NCBI RefSeq assembly: GCF_016889705.1
Contig: NZ_CP069526.1
Span: 6,200,001-6,264,000 of the forward strand
Direction of reading: 5' to 3'
Origin: Amycolatopsis sp. FDAARGOS 1241
Lineage (GTDB): Bacteria; Actinomycetota; Actinomycetes; Mycobacteriales; Pseudonocardiaceae
Length of the DNA: 64,000 bases
Positions 45,738 through 54,031 of the stretch are shown one piece after another (position 1 is the stretch's first letter; each line of letters starts with the position of its first letter). The notes beneath the pieces are model-generated. The model was not told the DNA's origin. It ran no database searches and saw only the letters and a program-made list of their open reading frames with translations. Made by a program: the position numbers and the translations under genes.

Positions 45738-46918
45738 CCGTGACCGCGGACGACCTGCGCGGGCAGGTGGAACAGTTCCTCGCCGCGCACGACCCGAAGA
45801 CCACCGAGCGGCTGGAGTTCCTGCGCGCCCGCTACGACGCGGGGCTCGCGTGGGTGCACTTCCCCGAGGGCCTCGGGGGCCAGGCCGCGCCGCGGGCGCT
45901 GCAGCCGGTCGTCGACGCCGCGTTCGCCGCGGCCGGCGCGCCGGACAACGACCCGCGCCGCATCGGTATCGGCCTCGGCATGGCCGCGCCGACCATCCTC
46001 GCGTTCGGCACCGACGAGCAGCGCAAGCGCTACCTGCGTCCACTGTGGACGGGGGTGGAGGTGTGGTGCCAGCTGTTCAGTGAACCCGGCGCCGGCTCCG
46101 ACCTCGCCGCGCTCGGCACGCGCGCGGTGCGCGACGGCGACGACTGGGTCGTGACCGGGCAGAAGGTGTGGACCTCGGGCGCGCACAACGCGCAGTGGGC
46201 CATCCTCGTCACCCGCACTGACCCGGACGTGCCCAAGCACCAGGGCATGACGTACTTCATGTGCGACATGACCGCCCCGGGGGTCGAGGTGCGGCCACTG
46301 CGCCAGATCACCGGTGAGGCCGAGTTCAACGAGGTCTTCCTCACCGGTGTACGGATCCCCGATGCGCAGCGGCTCGGCGCCGTCGGCGAAGGCTGGAAGG
46401 TCGCGCAGACCACGCTGATGAACGAGCGCGTGGCCATCGGCGGCAACGCGCTGCCGCGCGAGGGCGGCCTGGTCGGCATGGTCGCGAAGACCTGGCGCGA
46501 GCGGCCCGAGCTGCGCACGCCGGAGCTGCGCGACCGGCTCGTGCAGCACTGGGTGGAGGCCGAATCGTTGCGGCTGGCGGGTTCGCGGCTGCGCCAGCAG
46601 CTCGCGGCGGGCGCGCCCGGGCCGGAGGGCTCCGCGATGAAGGTGGCGTTCTCCGAGCTGAACCAGAAGCTCACCGGCCTGGAGATCGAGCTGCTCGGGG
46701 AAGAGGGCCTGCGCTACGACGACTGGACGCTGCGGCGGCCGGACAAGGTCGACTTCCTCGGGCGCGAAGCGGGGTACCGCTACCTGCGCGCGAAGGGCAA
46801 TTCGATCGAGGGCGGGACCTCGGAGATCCTGCGCAACATCATCTCCGAACGCGTGCTCGGGCTGCCGTCCGAGCCGCGGGTGGACAAGGACGTCGCCTGG
46901 AAGGACCTGCCGCGATGA
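45734..46918 (+). CDS. Acyl-CoA dehydrogenase, catalytic partner of a heteromeric pair
   Basis: 394 residues from the ATG overlapping the previous stop (ATGA). Motifs: QLFSEPGAGSDLAALGTRA, WVVTGQKVWTSGAHNA, MNERVAIGGNALP, and near the C-terminus GNSIEGGTSEILRNIISERV with the catalytic Glu. Such genes directly followed by a second, Glu-less ACAD gene form alpha2beta2 enzymes acting on CoA thioesters of bulky side chains, as in mycobacterial steroid breakdown. Fourth gene of the operon from 42178 or third from the kinase promoter. Confidence 0.88.
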   Translation: MTVTADDLRGQVEQFLAAHDPKTTERLEFLRARYDAGLAWVHFPEGLGGQAAPRALQPVVDAAFAAAGAPDNDPRRIGIGLGMAAPTILAFGTDEQRKRYLRPLWTGVEVWCQLFSEPGAGSDLAALGTRAVRDGDDWVVTGQKVWTSGAHNAQWAILVTRTDPDVPKHQGMTYFMCDMTAPGVEVRPLRQITGEAEFNEVFLTGVRIPDAQRLGAVGEGWKVAQTTLMNERVAIGGNALPREGGLVGMVAKTWRERPELRTPELRDRLVQHWVEAESLRLAGSRLRQQLAAGAPGPEGSAMKVAFSELNQKLTGLEIELLGEEGLRYDDWTLRRPDKVDFLGREAGYRYLRAKGNSIEGGTSEILRNIISERVLGLPSEPRVDKDVAWKDLPR

Positions 46919-48033
46919 GCGAACTGCCCACCCCGGACCTGCTGTACTCCGACGTCGAAGAGGACCTGCGCGCGTCGGTGCGCGACCTGCTCACCGACCA
47001 GGTCTCCCCCGCCGCGCTGCTCGCCCGGGTGGAGACGAGCGAGCCGTACGACCTGAAGCTGTGGCGCACGCTCGCCGCCGACCTCGGCGCGGCCGGGCTG
47101 ATGGTGCCCGAAGAGCTCGGCGGGCACGGCGCTTCGGCGCGCGAAGTGGCCGTGGTGCTGGAAGAACTGGGCCGCAGCGTGGCGCCGGTGCCCTACCTCG
47201 GCAGCGCGGTGCTGGCCACCTCGGCGCTGCTGGCCGCGGGCGGTGCCGTCGCGGCCGAGCTGCTGGGCCGCCTGGCTCCCGGTGAGCTGATCGGCGCGCT
47301 GGCCGTGCCGCTCTCGACCGCGCCGGGTTCGCCGTTCCCCACCTCCGTTTCGGTGAGCACCGACGGCACGCTGAGCGGGCGCGTGGGCACGGTCGCCGAC
47401 GGGTCCGTTTCCGAGGTGTTCGTGGTGCCCGCGACCGGTCCGGACGGACCCGGGCTGTACGCGGTCGAAGCGCCGGCAGCCCAGGTGACCGAGCTGGTGT
47501 CGCTGGACCTCACGCGGCGGATCGCCGACGTCGAGCTGGCCGGCGCTCCCGCGCGGCTGATCGTCGCCGGCGCAGCGGCCGAAGCGGCGCTGGACACGGC
47601 GTTGAGCACGGCGGCGGGCCTGCTCGCCTCGGAGCAGACCGGGCTCACCGAATGGGCGCTGACCACCACCGTCACCTACCTCAAGGGCCGCTACCAGTTC
47701 GGCCGTCCGGTCGGCGGGTTCCAGTCGCTCAAGCACCGCCTGGCGAACGTGTACACGGACCTGGTCAACGCGCGCGCCACCGCCCGGTACGCCGCCGACG
47801 CGCTCGCCGGCGGGTACGACGTGCCGATCGCGGTGGCCGTCGCCCAGGCCCGGTGCGCGCCGATCGCGGTGCACGCCGTCGAGGAGGCGATCCAGCTGCA
47901 CGGCGGGATCGGGATGACGTGGGAGCACCCCGCGCACCTGTTCCTCAAGCGCGCCAAGAGCGACGAGCTCGCATTCGGCACGCCGGGGCGCCACCGCGCG
48001 CGGCTGGCAGATCTCGTGGACCTGCCCGCCTGA
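46915..48033 (+). CDS. Acyl-CoA dehydrogenase-like subunit lacking the catalytic Glu
   Basis: 372 residues, start overlapping the previous stop (ATGA). General ACAD layout is kept: WRTLAADLGAAGLMVPEELG, TVTYLKGRYQFGRPVGGFQ and IQLHGGIGMTWEHPAHLF. But the C-terminal EGTSE block is absent; the sequence ends KSDELAFGTPGRHRARLADL. The middle FAD loop is also degenerate (AVPLSTAPGSPF). This matches the non-catalytic partner of heterotetrameric acyl-CoA dehydrogenases, with 45734 as its mate. Confidence 0.85.
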   Translation: MSELPTPDLLYSDVEEDLRASVRDLLTDQVSPAALLARVETSEPYDLKLWRTLAADLGAAGLMVPEELGGHGASAREVAVVLEELGRSVAPVPYLGSAVLATSALLAAGGAVAAELLGRLAPGELIGALAVPLSTAPGSPFPTSVSVSTDGTLSGRVGTVADGSVSEVFVVPATGPDGPGLYAVEAPAAQVTELVSLDLTRRIADVELAGAPARLIVAGAAAEAALDTALSTAAGLLASEQTGLTEWALTTTVTYLKGRYQFGRPVGGFQSLKHRLANVYTDLVNARATARYAADALAGGYDVPIAVAVAQARCAPIAVHAVEEAIQLHGGIGMTWEHPAHLFLKRAKSDELAFGTPGRHRARLADLVDLPA

Positions 48034-48085
48034 ATCGGGGTCCGGAGCCCCGCCGGCCGCTCGTCTGACGGGGCTCCTGCACGTC

Positions 48086-48112
48086 GTGGACACTGTGGAC
48101 ACTGCGGACACT
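48086..48112. repeat. Tandem 9-bp repeat
   Basis: Three units GTGGACACT, GTGGACACT, GCGGACACT in the 168-bp gap before the hydrolase gene. Confidence 0.6.
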
Positions 48113-48201
48113 GTGCGCGGGGCGCGCAGGCGTAAGAACAGGCGGCAAGAGTGCACTTTTTCCTGTGCAGCGGGGAGCTTCGGCTTCCTAGCCTGGTGAT
48201 C

Positions 48202-49059
48202 ATGGTGACGGACCCCGAGCAGCTGACGCTCACCGTCGGCACGCACCGGCACAGTGCGCTCGCGGCCGGACCCGAGTCCGGGGAGCTCGTCCTGTTGCTG
48301 CACGGATGGGCCGAGTTCGCCGATTCGTGGACCGCGGAGCTTGGCGCGCTCGGCGCGGCCGGTTACCGCGCCGTCGCCGTCGACCAGCGCGGGTACGCCG
48401 CCGGCGCGCGCCCGCTGGACGTCGACCAGTACTCGGTGCGCCACCTCATCACCGACGTGATCGCCTTCGCCGCGGCGCTCGGCCACGACCGCTTCCACCT
48501 CGTCGCCCACGACTGGGGCGGCATGGTCGGCTGGGCGTTCGCCAGCGCGCACCCGGACCAGCTCCGCTCGCTGACCGTGCTCACCACCCCGCACCCGGCC
48601 GCCCTGCACCGCGCGGCGACCGACGACCAGCGGCAGTTCCGCGACCTCGGCTACGTGCGCTTCTTCCGAAACCCCGACGGGCGCGCCGAGGCCTCCCTGC
48701 TGGCCGACGACGCCGCCGGACTGCGCGCCACGTACGGCGACCGCGTGCCGGCCGAGCTGGTCGAACGCAACATCTCGCGCCTCACCGAACCGGGTGCGCT
48801 GACCGCGGCCCTCAACTGGTACCGCGGCGGCCCGGCCACCGACGAGTTCGACATCCCCGCCGGCCGCATCTCCGTGCCGACGCTGTACCTGTGGGGCAGC
48901 GAAGACCCGTACCTGGGGCGCACGGCCGCCGAGCTGACGCGCTCGTACGTCGACGGGTCGTACGAGTTCGAGGTGGTCGAGGGCGCGAGCCACTGGCTGC
49001 CGGAGGAGGCCGCGGACTTCATCGTGCCGCGCATCTTGGACCACCTGCGCCGGCATTGA
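48202..49059 (+). CDS. Alpha/beta-hydrolase, epoxide hydrolase/dehalogenase type
   Basis: 285 residues from the ATG at 48202; TAGCCT (48189-48194) is seven bases upstream, giving a leaderless layout. Oxyanion region LLLHGWAEFADSW, nucleophile elbow VAHDWGG with Asp104 (not Ser), acid in LWGSEDPYLG and base in GASHWLPEEA. The Asp nucleophile places it with epoxide hydrolases and haloalkane dehalogenases. It may open an epoxide formed during degradation of the pathway substrate (inference). Its last 48 bases have decayed tandem copies downstream. Confidence 0.82.
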   Translation: MVTDPEQLTLTVGTHRHSALAAGPESGELVLLLHGWAEFADSWTAELGALGAAGYRAVAVDQRGYAAGARPLDVDQYSVRHLITDVIAFAAALGHDRFHLVAHDWGGMVGWAFASAHPDQLRSLTVLTTPHPAALHRAATDDQRQFRDLGYVRFFRNPDGRAEASLLADDAAGLRATYGDRVPAELVERNISRLTEPGALTAALNWYRGGPATDEFDIPAGRISVPTLYLWGSEDPYLGRTAAELTRSYVDGSYEFEVVEGASHWLPEEAADFIVPRILDHLRRH

Positions 49060-49350
49060 TTCGCCCGCCACCGCGACCCCCTCGCATGGCTCGCCGTTTC
49101 GGCCCCCATGGCCCGCCCCGCACCCAGCCACAAACCGAGAGAACCCCGGCTACCGGACTCAGCGGACTTCATCACGCCTTGTACCTCGGACCACCTGAGC
49201 CGGCACTGATTCGCCCGCCACCGCAACGCCCTCGCATGCATCCCCGGTCCGGTTCACCTGACACCCACCCACAGCGCGAGATCGCGCCGGCTACTGGACT
49301 CAGCGGACTTCATCACGCCCCGCACCTCGGGACACCTGAGCCGACATCAA
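49012..49350. repeat. Decayed tandem duplication of the hydrolase 3' end
   Basis: The block GCGGACTTCATC...CCTG(A)GCCGGCA is found at 49012 (in the gene), 49162 and 49303, periods 150 and 141. Each is followed by TTCGC(C/T)C and a CTCGCATG block. Copies 2 and 3 lie in non-coding DNA with in-frame decay. Confidence 0.7.
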
Positions 49351-49574
49351 TTCGCTCCCCACCGCGCCGCTCGCATGCCTCCCCGCTCCGCTCCCCATCG
49401 CCCGCACCCACACCCAGCCACACCGCGAGATCGCTCAAGAGCGATCTCGCCGTCTCGGCGAAGCCGAGACAAACAACACGGAAATGTGTTCGCAATTTCC
49501 GAAAACGTCTTGGCAATCATCGGGTCTTAGCGTCGCGCGTGCCCCTCCCCACTTGCTCGGAAGCGAGGCAGTAC
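49060..49574. other. 515-bp intergenic region made largely of repeats
   Basis: Holds tandem copies of the hydrolase 3' end and copy A of the intergenic inverted-repeat element (49270-49479). No gene is supported. Confidence 0.65.
49270..49479. repeat. Intergenic inverted-repeat element, copy A
   Basis: Left part 49270-49306 matches copy B 52285-52321 at 33 of 37 bases. Right part 49441-49479 matches 52373-52411 at 36 of 39. Contains a perfect 12-bp inverted repeat GCGAGATCGCTC/GAGCGATCTCGC (49425-49450) and hairpin GTCTCGGC-GAA-GCCGAGAC (49452-49470). Could also act as a double terminator. Confidence 0.7.
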
Positions 49575-51452
49575 GTGGCAAGACCCAGAAGACTCACCCG
49601 GCGATCCGTGCTCGGCGGCGCCGGGGCGGCGGTCGCCGGTGGCACCCTTTCTCTCACCCTGGGTGCGGCGCCGGCGAGCTCGGCGCCGTCCCCCGCGGCC
49701 GGCGGGCCGGCTCTGCCGTCGGTGAACCAGATCCCCCACCGCAGCCGGCTCGTGGACTACGAGATCACCGAGCTCGCCGCGCTGCTGCGCGCGGGCCGCA
49801 CGTCGAGCGTCGAAATCACCCAGGCCTACCTCGACCGGATCTCGAAGTTCAACGGCCCCTTCGAGAAGTACGGCGACAACGGCGCGTACAACGCGTTCGT
49901 GCGCGTCGACACCGCGAGCGCGCTCGCCGCCGCGCGAACTGCCGACCAGCGGATCTCGAACTGGCACCGGCACGGCGGCGACCTGTCGCCGTTGTGCGGG
50001 ATCCCCATGGGCATCAAGGACTCCGTGGGCATCAAGGGCCTGAACGCGCAGGACGGCAGCCCGGCGTTCGAGGGCAACAAGGCGCTGCAGGACGCCACGG
50101 TGGTCGCCCGGCTGCGCGCGGCCGGCGTGGTGCTGCTGGGCAACACCATCTGCTCGGCGTTCTCGGGCTCGATCACCGGCACGTTCGCGGGCAACGCCTG
50201 GAGCCCGGCGCACGTGCCGGGCGGATCGAGCCAGGGCTCAGGAGTCGCGCCCATCGCACGGCTGGCCGCGGGCTGCATCGGCGAGGAGACCGGCGGCAGC
50301 ATCATCATGCCGTCGGCCGCGAACGGCGCCAGCGGGATCAAGCCGTCGCTGGGCACGGTGTCGATCGCCGGGCTCATGCCACTCTCACCGGGTTACGACG
50401 TGCTCGGCCCGATCTCCCGCAGCGCACGGGACTCCGCGCTGATCCTGAGCACGATCCTCGGACCGGATCCGGTGAACGACCCGCAGACGCTCTCGGCACC
50501 CCTGCCGTTCCCGGCGATCCCGTCGTCGCCGCGCCCCGGGCGGACTCCGTTGCAGGGCCAGACGATCGGCATTCCGCAGACGGACTGGATGAACGTGGGC
50601 GGCACTATCAAGACCGGGGTCAGCCCGCAGGACACCTACGGCGCCGAGCACCTGAAGGCGTTCAACCGGCTGGTGGGCCAGCTGAAGAGCCTCGGCGCGC
50701 AGGTGAAGGAGTTCCCCGGCCTGGACATGACCGACCCCGCACGAAACCCGTACTTCGCATCGGCGGACGTGCTGGCGACGGTGGACGGCTCGCCCGTGTC
50801 GCCCTCGGCTGCGGTGGTGAACGCGAACCGGTACGAGGTCCGGTTCGTCGCGGCGGTGGCGGACTTCTGCGCGAGCGGCATCCCGACGCCCGACGCCGTG
50901 GCGACCCTCACCGGCCAGTACGGCCGGCGCGCGCCCGGCGAGACGGCGGCGAGTTTCGCGAGCGCCGACCGCTTCAACGGCGGCATCCCCGCCTCCGTTC
51001 GCTACGAGGGCGAACAGCGGCGGCGCCGGCTCATCGCCAACTACACGCGAGCGCTGGAAGACGCCGGCGTCGATTTCATGCTCGTGCTGGCGCTGGGCGA
51101 CGTGATCGGCGAACGCGCCGGCGGTGGCCTCGGCTTCCCGGTTTACCGGGCGTACTACCAGGTGCCGAACGCGCTGGGCTGGCCGATGGTCAGCTTCCCC
51201 GTCGGCTACACCGCGGGCCTGCCGATCTCGGCCCAGTTCTGGGGACCGCGCTTCGCGGAGCCCGCCCTGGTCCAGTCCATGGTGGACTACCAGGCGCACT
51301 TCCCCGAGTACCACACCGCGGCCCCACCGGACCCGGTGTTCGGGACCCTCACCCCGAAGACAGCGCCGCGCGCTCTCACCACCCCGGCCTTCGAGGACCC
51401 GACCAACGACCCGATCCTGGGCGAAGAAGCGATCAGGAGGGCTCTCTCATGA
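49575..51452 (+). CDS. Tat-exported amidase (amidase-signature family)
   Basis: 625 residues from a GTG (weak GCGAGG upstream). The N-terminus is a Tat signal: RRLTRRSVLGGAGAAVAGG with an ASA-type cleavage near residue 37. Amidase-signature triad: Lys in GIPMGIKDS, Ser in VPGGSSQGSG, and the nucleophilic Ser in GEETGGSIIMPS. Hydrolyses an amide, outside the membrane after folding in the cytoplasm. Substrate unknown. Translationally coupled to a 66-residue partner gene. The two-gene unit is flanked by the inverted-repeat element copies. Confidence 0.87.
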   Translation: MARPRRLTRRSVLGGAGAAVAGGTLSLTLGAAPASSAPSPAAGGPALPSVNQIPHRSRLVDYEITELAALLRAGRTSSVEITQAYLDRISKFNGPFEKYGDNGAYNAFVRVDTASALAAARTADQRISNWHRHGGDLSPLCGIPMGIKDSVGIKGLNAQDGSPAFEGNKALQDATVVARLRAAGVVLLGNTICSAFSGSITGTFAGNAWSPAHVPGGSSQGSGVAPIARLAAGCIGEETGGSIIMPSAANGASGIKPSLGTVSIAGLMPLSPGYDVLGPISRSARDSALILSTILGPDPVNDPQTLSAPLPFPAIPSSPRPGRTPLQGQTIGIPQTDWMNVGGTIKTGVSPQDTYGAEHLKAFNRLVGQLKSLGAQVKEFPGLDMTDPARNPYFASADVLATVDGSPVSPSAAVVNANRYEVRFVAAVADFCASGIPTPDAVATLTGQYGRRAPGETAASFASADRFNGGIPASVRYEGEQRRRRLIANYTRALEDAGVDFMLVLALGDVIGERAGGGLGFPVYRAYYQVPNALGWPMVSFPVGYTAGLPISAQFWGPRFAEPALVQSMVDYQAHFPEYHTAAPPDPVFGTLTPKTAPRALTTPAFEDPTNDPILGEEAIRRALS

Positions 51453-51649
51453 GCGTCGCCGAACCCGCCCGGTTCCTGACCGTGGACTTCTCGACCCCGG
51501 TGGACATCGGGTTCCTCCCGCAGCACGCGGAGAACCCGGCCGTGCCCCCGCTGACGATCGGCTGGGCTCCCCGGATCGGTACGACCTACCTCCCGTTCGA
51601 CCCGGCGGACGAAACGGTGCCGGGCAGCAGGACGTCCCCGCGCCCGTGA
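51449..51649 (+). CDS. Small protein of unknown function coupled to the amidase
   Basis: 66 residues. The ATG overlaps the amidase stop (ATGA) and has a perfect AGGAGG (51435-51440). Sequence: acidic and proline-rich (EPARFLTVDFSTPVDIGFLP, then GWAPRIGTTYLPFDPADETV), with no signal or membrane helix. I do not recognise it. The coupling suggests it assists the amidase or completes its pathway. Confidence 0.55.
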   Translation: MSVAEPARFLTVDFSTPVDIGFLPQHAENPAVPPLTIGWAPRIGTTYLPFDPADETVPGSRTSPRP

Positions 51650-51652
51650 TCC

Positions 51653-51702
51653 CCGGCGGGCACCGGCAACCGGCGGGCGCCGGAAATGTCGGTGCCCGCC
51701 GG
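51653..51702. terminator. Hairpin terminator after the amidase pair
   Basis: CCGGCGGGCACC (51653-51664) pairs perfectly with GGTGCCCGCCGG (51691-51702), with further GC pairing inside. Begins four bases after the small gene's stop. Confidence 0.6.
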
Positions 51703-51714
51703 TAGCGTCCGACC

Positions 51715-52206
51715 ATGACCGAACCCCCGGCCTGGGCCCACGAGAAACCCCACATCGCCGCCCCCGACCCCGCGTGGGCCGCGCGCGGCGCTGCTCTGTG
51801 CGCGCGTGTGGCATCGCTGCTGACGCCGTGGCTGGTCGACGGCGTGGTGCACGTCGGCTCGACGTCTGTGCCGGGTCTGGCGGCGAAACCGGTGGTGGAC
51901 GTAATGGCTTCGGTGCGGGACGTCGACGAGGTGGTGACTTCGGCCGGCGCGGCCCTGTCTGCCGACGGCTGGTCCTATGTCCCGCCTTCACTGGACGTCG
52001 GCGCGCCCTACCGCCGCTTCTTCGTCCTACCCGACTCCACCGCTGAGCACCGGCTGGCCCACCTGCACGTCCTCCCCGCGAACCACCCGCGCTGGCACGC
52101 CCAGCTCACCTTCCGCGACGCCCTCCGCGCCGACCCATCGCTGGCCGCGCAGTACGCCGACCTCAAACGCCGCCTCGCCACGTCCGAAACCGACCGCGAA
52201 CGCTAA
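51715..52206 (+). CDS. GrpB-family nucleotidyltransferase-like protein
   Basis: 163 residues. The GrpB signature VVHVGSTSVPGLAAKPVVDV (about 44-63) carries the GS...D pattern of the nucleotidyltransferase fold; later YRRFFVLPDS and LAHLHVLPANHPRW are also typical. The family occurs alone or fused to other enzymes; its reaction is not established. The gene stands alone between a terminator and the intergenic element. Confidence 0.82.
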   Translation: MTEPPAWAHEKPHIAAPDPAWAARGAALCARVASLLTPWLVDGVVHVGSTSVPGLAAKPVVDVMASVRDVDEVVTSAGAALSADGWSYVPPSLDVGAPYRRFFVLPDSTAEHRLAHLHVLPANHPRWHAQLTFRDALRADPSLAAQYADLKRRLATSETDRER

Positions 52207-52284
52207 CAGCCGGCAAAACGACGTTCGTCACGAGCGTTCTGGCCCAGCATGGGGTGGTGCTCCCCACAGACTGAGGAACCCGAC

Positions 52285-52411
52285 CACAGCGCGAGATCGC
52301 GCCGGTTTCCGGATTCAGCGGTGCGATCGCCGCCGGCCGATCCGACCGCTGAATCCAGAAGCCGGCTCAAAGGCGATCTCGCCGCCTCGGCGAAGCCGAG
52401 GCAGACAACAC
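52285..52411. repeat. Intergenic inverted-repeat element, copy B
   Basis: Perfect 12-bp arms GGATTCAGCGGT (52311-52322) and ACCGCTGAATCC (52345-52356), extending outward to 22-bp arms with two mismatches. Then hairpin GCCTCGGC-GAA-GCCGAGGC (52384-52402). The right end lies inside the TetR gene and supplies its last codons. Confidence 0.7.
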
Positions 52412-52996
52412 AGCCAACAGCATGTCGGCGAAGTGGTCGCCCACTTCGCGGGCCGAGAGTGGGCCGCCGCGGCGGTACCACGTGCCCAGGTGGTGCACTG
52501 CGCCGAAGAAGAAGTCGACGACCAGGTCGGCAGGTTTGTCGCTGCGGAATTCGCCGGAGGCCTGGCCTTCTTCGATGAGGCGGCGGAAGCGTTCGTGGTA
52601 CTTGCGGCGCTCGGCGCGCACCATCTTGCGCTTTTCGGCGCTGAGCTGATGCATGGACTGCAGGAAGATGGTGTTGTCGTCGAGGTTGTCGATGCTGCTG
52701 ACGACCACGTCGGACGCGGCGGCGGCCAGGCGTTCACGCAAGGGCGCGGCGCTGGAGGCGACGCGTTCGAGCTGGGAGGTCTGCTCGCGCAGCACGCGGG
52801 CGTAGATCTCGTAGAGCAGGTCGTCCTTCGAGCCGAAGTAGTGGTACAGCGCGCCCTTGGTGACGCCCGCCGCCTCGACGATCTCCTGCACCGACGTGCG
52901 GTCGAAGCCCTTTTTGGCGAAGAGCTTCGTCGCCTGCTTCAGCAGGCGCCGGGGCACGGCAGCCTGCTCGTCGGGAGCGGTTTTCGCTCGCGTCAC
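52367..52996 (-). CDS. TetR-family regulator of the acyl-CoA/lactonase operon
   Basis: 209 residues from the GTG at 52996 (GGAGGGG seven bases upstream). The HTH is FAKKGFDRTSVQEIVEAAGV followed by TKGALYHYFGSKDDLL. The C-terminal domain reads like the fatty-acid-responsive TetR group (inference). The final residues (LSASASPRRRDRL) are encoded by the intergenic element, so the C-terminus has been replaced. Third gene after the CoA ligase and lactonase. The likely reader of the ACCGACYAGTCGGT sites at 43440 and 55706. Confidence 0.85.
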   Translation of the reverse strand: MTRAKTAPDEQAAVPRRLLKQATKLFAKKGFDRTSVQEIVEAAGVTKGALYHYFGSKDDLLYEIYARVLREQTSQLERVASSAAPLRERLAAAASDVVVSSIDNLDDNTIFLQSMHQLSAEKRKMVRAERRKYHERFRRLIEEGQASGEFRSDKPADLVVDFFFGAVHHLGTWYRRGGPLSAREVGDHFADMLLAVLSASASPRRRDRL

Positions 52997-53048
52997 CACC
53001 CCACCCCTCCCCTCGCGGCCCGCCGAGAAAGCCCAGCGTACCGTTCCG

Positions 53049-54023
53049 TCAGTACGCGCCGCCGTGGTCGAGCAAGCGGCGTGGGTTGTCCACGAGCATC
53101 GTCGTGAGGTCGGCTTCGCTGACGCCGCGTTCACGCAGCGCGGGCAGCACATCGTTGGTGATGTGCAGGTAGTGCCAGTTGGGCAGCACCGCTTCGCGCG
53201 TCGGCGCCTCGAGCCAGTCGAAGTAGCACGACGCGTCGTGCGAGAGCACCATGCTGCGGGCGTACCCGCGCTCGCACAGCGCCGCCACGGTCGCCACGCG
53301 CTGCTCGAAGGGCAGGTAGACATCGATGCCGAAGCGGTCCATGCCGAGCAGCGACCCGCGGTCGGCGATCGCCCTGAGGTAGCCGAGGTCGGCCGAGTCG
53401 CCGCAGTGCCCGATCAGCACGCGGGACAGGTCCACACCCTCGGCCTCGAACACGTCCTGCTGCTCGAGCCCGCGCCGCGTGCCCGCGTGCGTGTGGGTCA
53501 TGATCGGCACGCCCGTGGCCCGGTGCGCTTGCGCGACCGCGCGCAGCACCCGCTCCACCCCCGGCGTCATCCCCGGCTCGTCCGTCGCGCACTTGAGCAC
53601 ACCGGCCTTCACGCCGGTACCGGAGATGCCGTCGGTGATGTCGCCGACGAACAGCTCGACCAGCGGTTCGGCCCCGCCCAGCAGCGTGCCCGGTCCGCGC
53701 AGGGACAGATAGTGCGGCAGGTCGTTGTAGGTGTACAACCCGGTCGCGACCACGATGTTCAGGTCCACCTCGGCGGCGACCTTCTGCACGCGCGGCAGGT
53801 AGCGCCCGAGCCCGATCACGGTCGGATCCACGATCGTGTCGATCCCGGCGTCCTTCAGCGTCCGCAGCTTCGCGATCGCCTCCGGCACGTGCACGGTCTC
53901 GTCGAAGCCCTCGTGCTCCGGGTAGTTGGCGACGAACTCCGGGCTCAACACGAAGATGTGCTCGTGCATCAGCACCTTGCCCAGTTCGGCCGGCTCAACC
54001 GCGCCGCGGACCGTCTCGACCAT
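53049..54023 (-). CDS. Phosphotriesterase-family metallohydrolase, probable lactonase
   Basis: 324 residues from the ATG at 54023 (GGGAGG three bases upstream); an ATG at 54038 overlapping the ligase stop is an alternative. The binuclear-metal set is visible: HEHIF (H20, H22), carbamylated Lys in GVKAGVLKCAT, His in THTHAGTRRG and LIGHCGDS, and Asp in SHDASCYFDW. PTE-like proteins of this shape mostly open lactones. Between a CoA ligase and a TetR gene, it probably makes the hydroxy acid that the ligase activates (inference). Confidence 0.83.
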   Translation of the reverse strand: MVETVRGAVEPAELGKVLMHEHIFVLSPEFVANYPEHEGFDETVHVPEAIAKLRTLKDAGIDTIVDPTVIGLGRYLPRVQKVAAEVDLNIVVATGLYTYNDLPHYLSLRGPGTLLGGAEPLVELFVGDITDGISGTGVKAGVLKCATDEPGMTPGVERVLRAVAQAHRATGVPIMTHTHAGTRRGLEQQDVFEAEGVDLSRVLIGHCGDSADLGYLRAIADRGSLLGMDRFGIDVYLPFEQRVATVAALCERGYARSMVLSHDASCYFDWLEAPTREAVLPNWHYLHITNDVLPALRERGVSEADLTTMLVDNPRRLLDHGGAY

Positions 54024-54031
54024 CGTCCTCC

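Noticed and set aside
49480..52284. Insertion sequence or composite transposon
   Set aside because: No transposase or target-site duplication is visible. The flanking repeats are intergenic hairpin elements, so only a MITE/REP-like nature is suggested.
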